A DNA stretch of 64,000 nt from Myxococcales bacterium 68-20 (GTDB taxonomy: Bacteria > Myxococcota_A > Polyangia > Polyangiales > Polyangiaceae), in NCBI GenBank assembly GCA_001899635.1, contig MKVQ01000004.1, positions 62,001 through 126,000 on the forward strand, in the 5' to 3' direction. Both the position numbers and the translations under genes were made by a program. The notes below the pieces were generated by a model. That model had not been told where the DNA came from, made no database searches, and worked only from the letters and a program-made list of their open reading frames with translations. This document shows, piece after piece, positions 62,796 to 64,000 of the stretch (position 1 is its first letter; each line of letters starts with the position of its first letter).

Positions 62796-64000
62796 ATGGC
62801 TGACCCCCAGCCACACCACTCGCCCGTCGGCGTCATCTCGGGCATCGACGGGGACATCCTCGAAGCCGACGACGCGTTCCTCCAAATCGTCGGCTACAGC
62901 CGCGAGGACTTCGAGCGAGATGGCTTGAGCTGGCGAACGCTCACGCCGCCCGAGCACGCCGCTCGTGACGAGGCCTACTTGGGCGAGGCGCTGGAGATGC
63001 TCGGGACCGGCGGCTTCATGGCCCCGTACGTCAAGGAGTACATCCGGAAGGACGGGACGCGTGTCCCCGTGCTCGCGCTCGGCGCCTTCGAGTCGAGAGC
63101 CGAGCCTCGATGGGTCGGCTACATCGTCGACCTCTCGTCGGCCCAACAGACATGGCCGCCCGCCGCCGGCGCCACACACGGAAGGCTACAGCCCGCAGAC
63201 TTCTTCACGCGGCTGATCGGCGAGCTCGTCCGCGAGCGGACGCGCGCGCTCGCGATGCTCGACAACACCGACGCGCTCATCTGGACGGTGGACTCCGACG
63301 CGCGCCTCCTCGGATCGAACGCTCCATTCCGAGCCTCGTTGCAGCGCAGTCTTGGACGTGACGTGACGATCGGCGAATGTGTCCTCGAGCTGGGCTACCC
63401 ACCCACGACGCTCGTCCAGTGGGACGCTGCGTATGCCAGAGTGCTCGCGGGGGAGCGGCTTTCGGCTCGAACGGTACGCCAGATCGCCGGACGGCTCGTT
63501 CACCACGAGACCGTGCTCTCACCCATCGTCGATCCTCGTCAGGGTGTCATCGGCGCAACCGCGATCGCGCACGACGTGACCGCACGCGTGGAGGCCGAGG
63601 ACGCGCTTCGAGAGAGCGAGCAGCGCTTTCGCTTGCTCGCATCGGCCTCGCCGATCGGGATCTTCCTCACGGATGCTAACGGGGCGGTGCTCTACGCGAA
63701 TCCGCGGGTCGCCCGCATCTGGAACATGACAGAGGAAGAGCCGCTCGGCGCCGGATGGCAGCTGCGCCTCCACCCGGACGATCGCGAGCGCGTCTTGCGG
63801 GAATCGAGGGCCGCCTTCGACGGCGGCCACGAGCTCGATTTCGAGTATCGGCTCATCTGGCCGGACGGCCTCTTGCGGCACGTCCACGTCTGGATGGCGC
63901 CCATTCGCGACGGCCTGCGCGTCACTGGCTTCGTCGGCGGAGTCCAGGACGAGACCGAGCGCCACGCCCTCGCGCAGCGAACGAGGCAGCGCGAGAGGAT
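62796..64000 (+). CDS. Multi-PAS domain sensor protein, 3' end outside the window
   Basis: The frame is open from ATG 62796 to the right edge (401 codons). It encodes three PAS/PAC units: residues about 10-115 (VGYSREDFERDG, YIRKDGTRVPVLALG), about 150-265, and about 272-390 (LRESEQRFRLLASASPIG, LHPDDRERVL, EYRLIWPDG). No membrane segment or signal peptide precedes them, so it is a cytoplasmic sensor. The output domain (histidine kinase, GGDEF or other) would lie beyond the edge. Confidence 0.82.
   Translation, partial: MADPQPHHSPVGVISGIDGDILEADDAFLQIVGYSREDFERDGLSWRTLTPPEHAARDEAYLGEALEMLGTGGFMAPYVKEYIRKDGTRVPVLALGAFESRAEPRWVGYIVDLSSAQQTWPPAAGATHGRLQPADFFTRLIGELVRERTRALAMLDNTDALIWTVDSDARLLGSNAPFRASLQRSLGRDVTIGECVLELGYPPTTLVQWDAAYARVLAGERLSARTVRQIAGRLVHHETVLSPIVDPRQGVIGATAIAHDVTARVEAEDALRESEQRFRLLASASPIGIFLTDANGAVLYANPRVARIWNMTEEEPLGAGWQLRLHPDDRERVLRESRAAFDGGHELDFEYRLIWPDGLLRHVHVWMAPIRDGLRVTGFVGGVQDETERHALAQRTRQRER

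Overview
The window is high-GC DNA from a predatory-type or soil deltaproteobacterium-like lineage, most probably Myxococcota (Polyangia-like). I infer this from the very strong G/C bias at third codon positions, two eukaryote-like Ser/Thr kinases, a MYXO-CTERM-like surface protein, many small-Cys-motif lipoproteins, a DUF1844 protein, and FtsA/FtsZ of ordinary proteobacterial type. The lineage is inferred from gene content only.

Layout. 1-1988: a probable intergenic stretch, a hemerythrin-like protein and a luciferase-like monooxygenase. 1985-13052 (minus): a long, tightly coupled flagellar operon read flgB-flgC-fliE-fliF-fliG-fliH-fliI-fliJ-fliK-flgD-flgE-fliL-fliM, with mostly 4-base start/stop overlaps. 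13144-15113 (plus): divergent flbD/swrD-motA-motB. 15110-20489 (plus): an accessory block of a small beta-barrel-like protein, a small Cys-motif lipoprotein, an RTX-repeat lipoprotein and two paralogous lipoproteins, the latter preceded by sigma-54-like promoters. 20783-27780 (plus): second flagellar operon flgG-flgA-flgH-flgI-flgJ-flgM-flgN-flgK-flgL and a second flgN-like gene. Together these give rod, MS ring, C ring (without fliN), P and L rings, hook, hook-filament junction, export ATPase complex and stator. Flagellin, fliD, the export gate (fliPQR, flhAB), fliN, flgF and fliA are not in the window and must be elsewhere if the flagellum works.

27787-45739: a Ser/Thr kinase, a MYXO-CTERM-like protein, DNA polymerase III delta (holA), a glyoxalase-fold protein, GTP cyclohydrolase II (ribA), an outer-membrane protein with thrombospondin type 3 repeats coupled to a HEAT-repeat protein and xseB, a HiPIP-like protein, a sialate-esterase-like lipoprotein, an SH3-domain protein, an ECF sigma factor/anti-sigma operon, a lipoprotein HtrA-type protease and a DUF1844 pair. 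45956-57064: slyD, a permuted fusion of isopropylmalate dehydratase small and large domains, two envelope-sugar-type proteins, a lipoprotein, a second kinase, a large membrane protein, a UDP-galactopyranose-mutase-like flavoprotein and a YbhN/LPG-synthase-like flippase-type protein.

57520-61634: ftsZ and ftsA on the minus strand separated by about 1.07 kb that carries a 434-bp inverted-repeat element; a 61-bp segment is duplicated upstream of both genes. Divergent from ftsA is a 99-residue protein made of two ClpX-type zinc-binding modules and nothing else, the most intriguing small gene here because ClpX is a known FtsZ regulator. The window ends with a GDSL-type lipoprotein and the 5' part of a multi-PAS sensor protein running off the edge.
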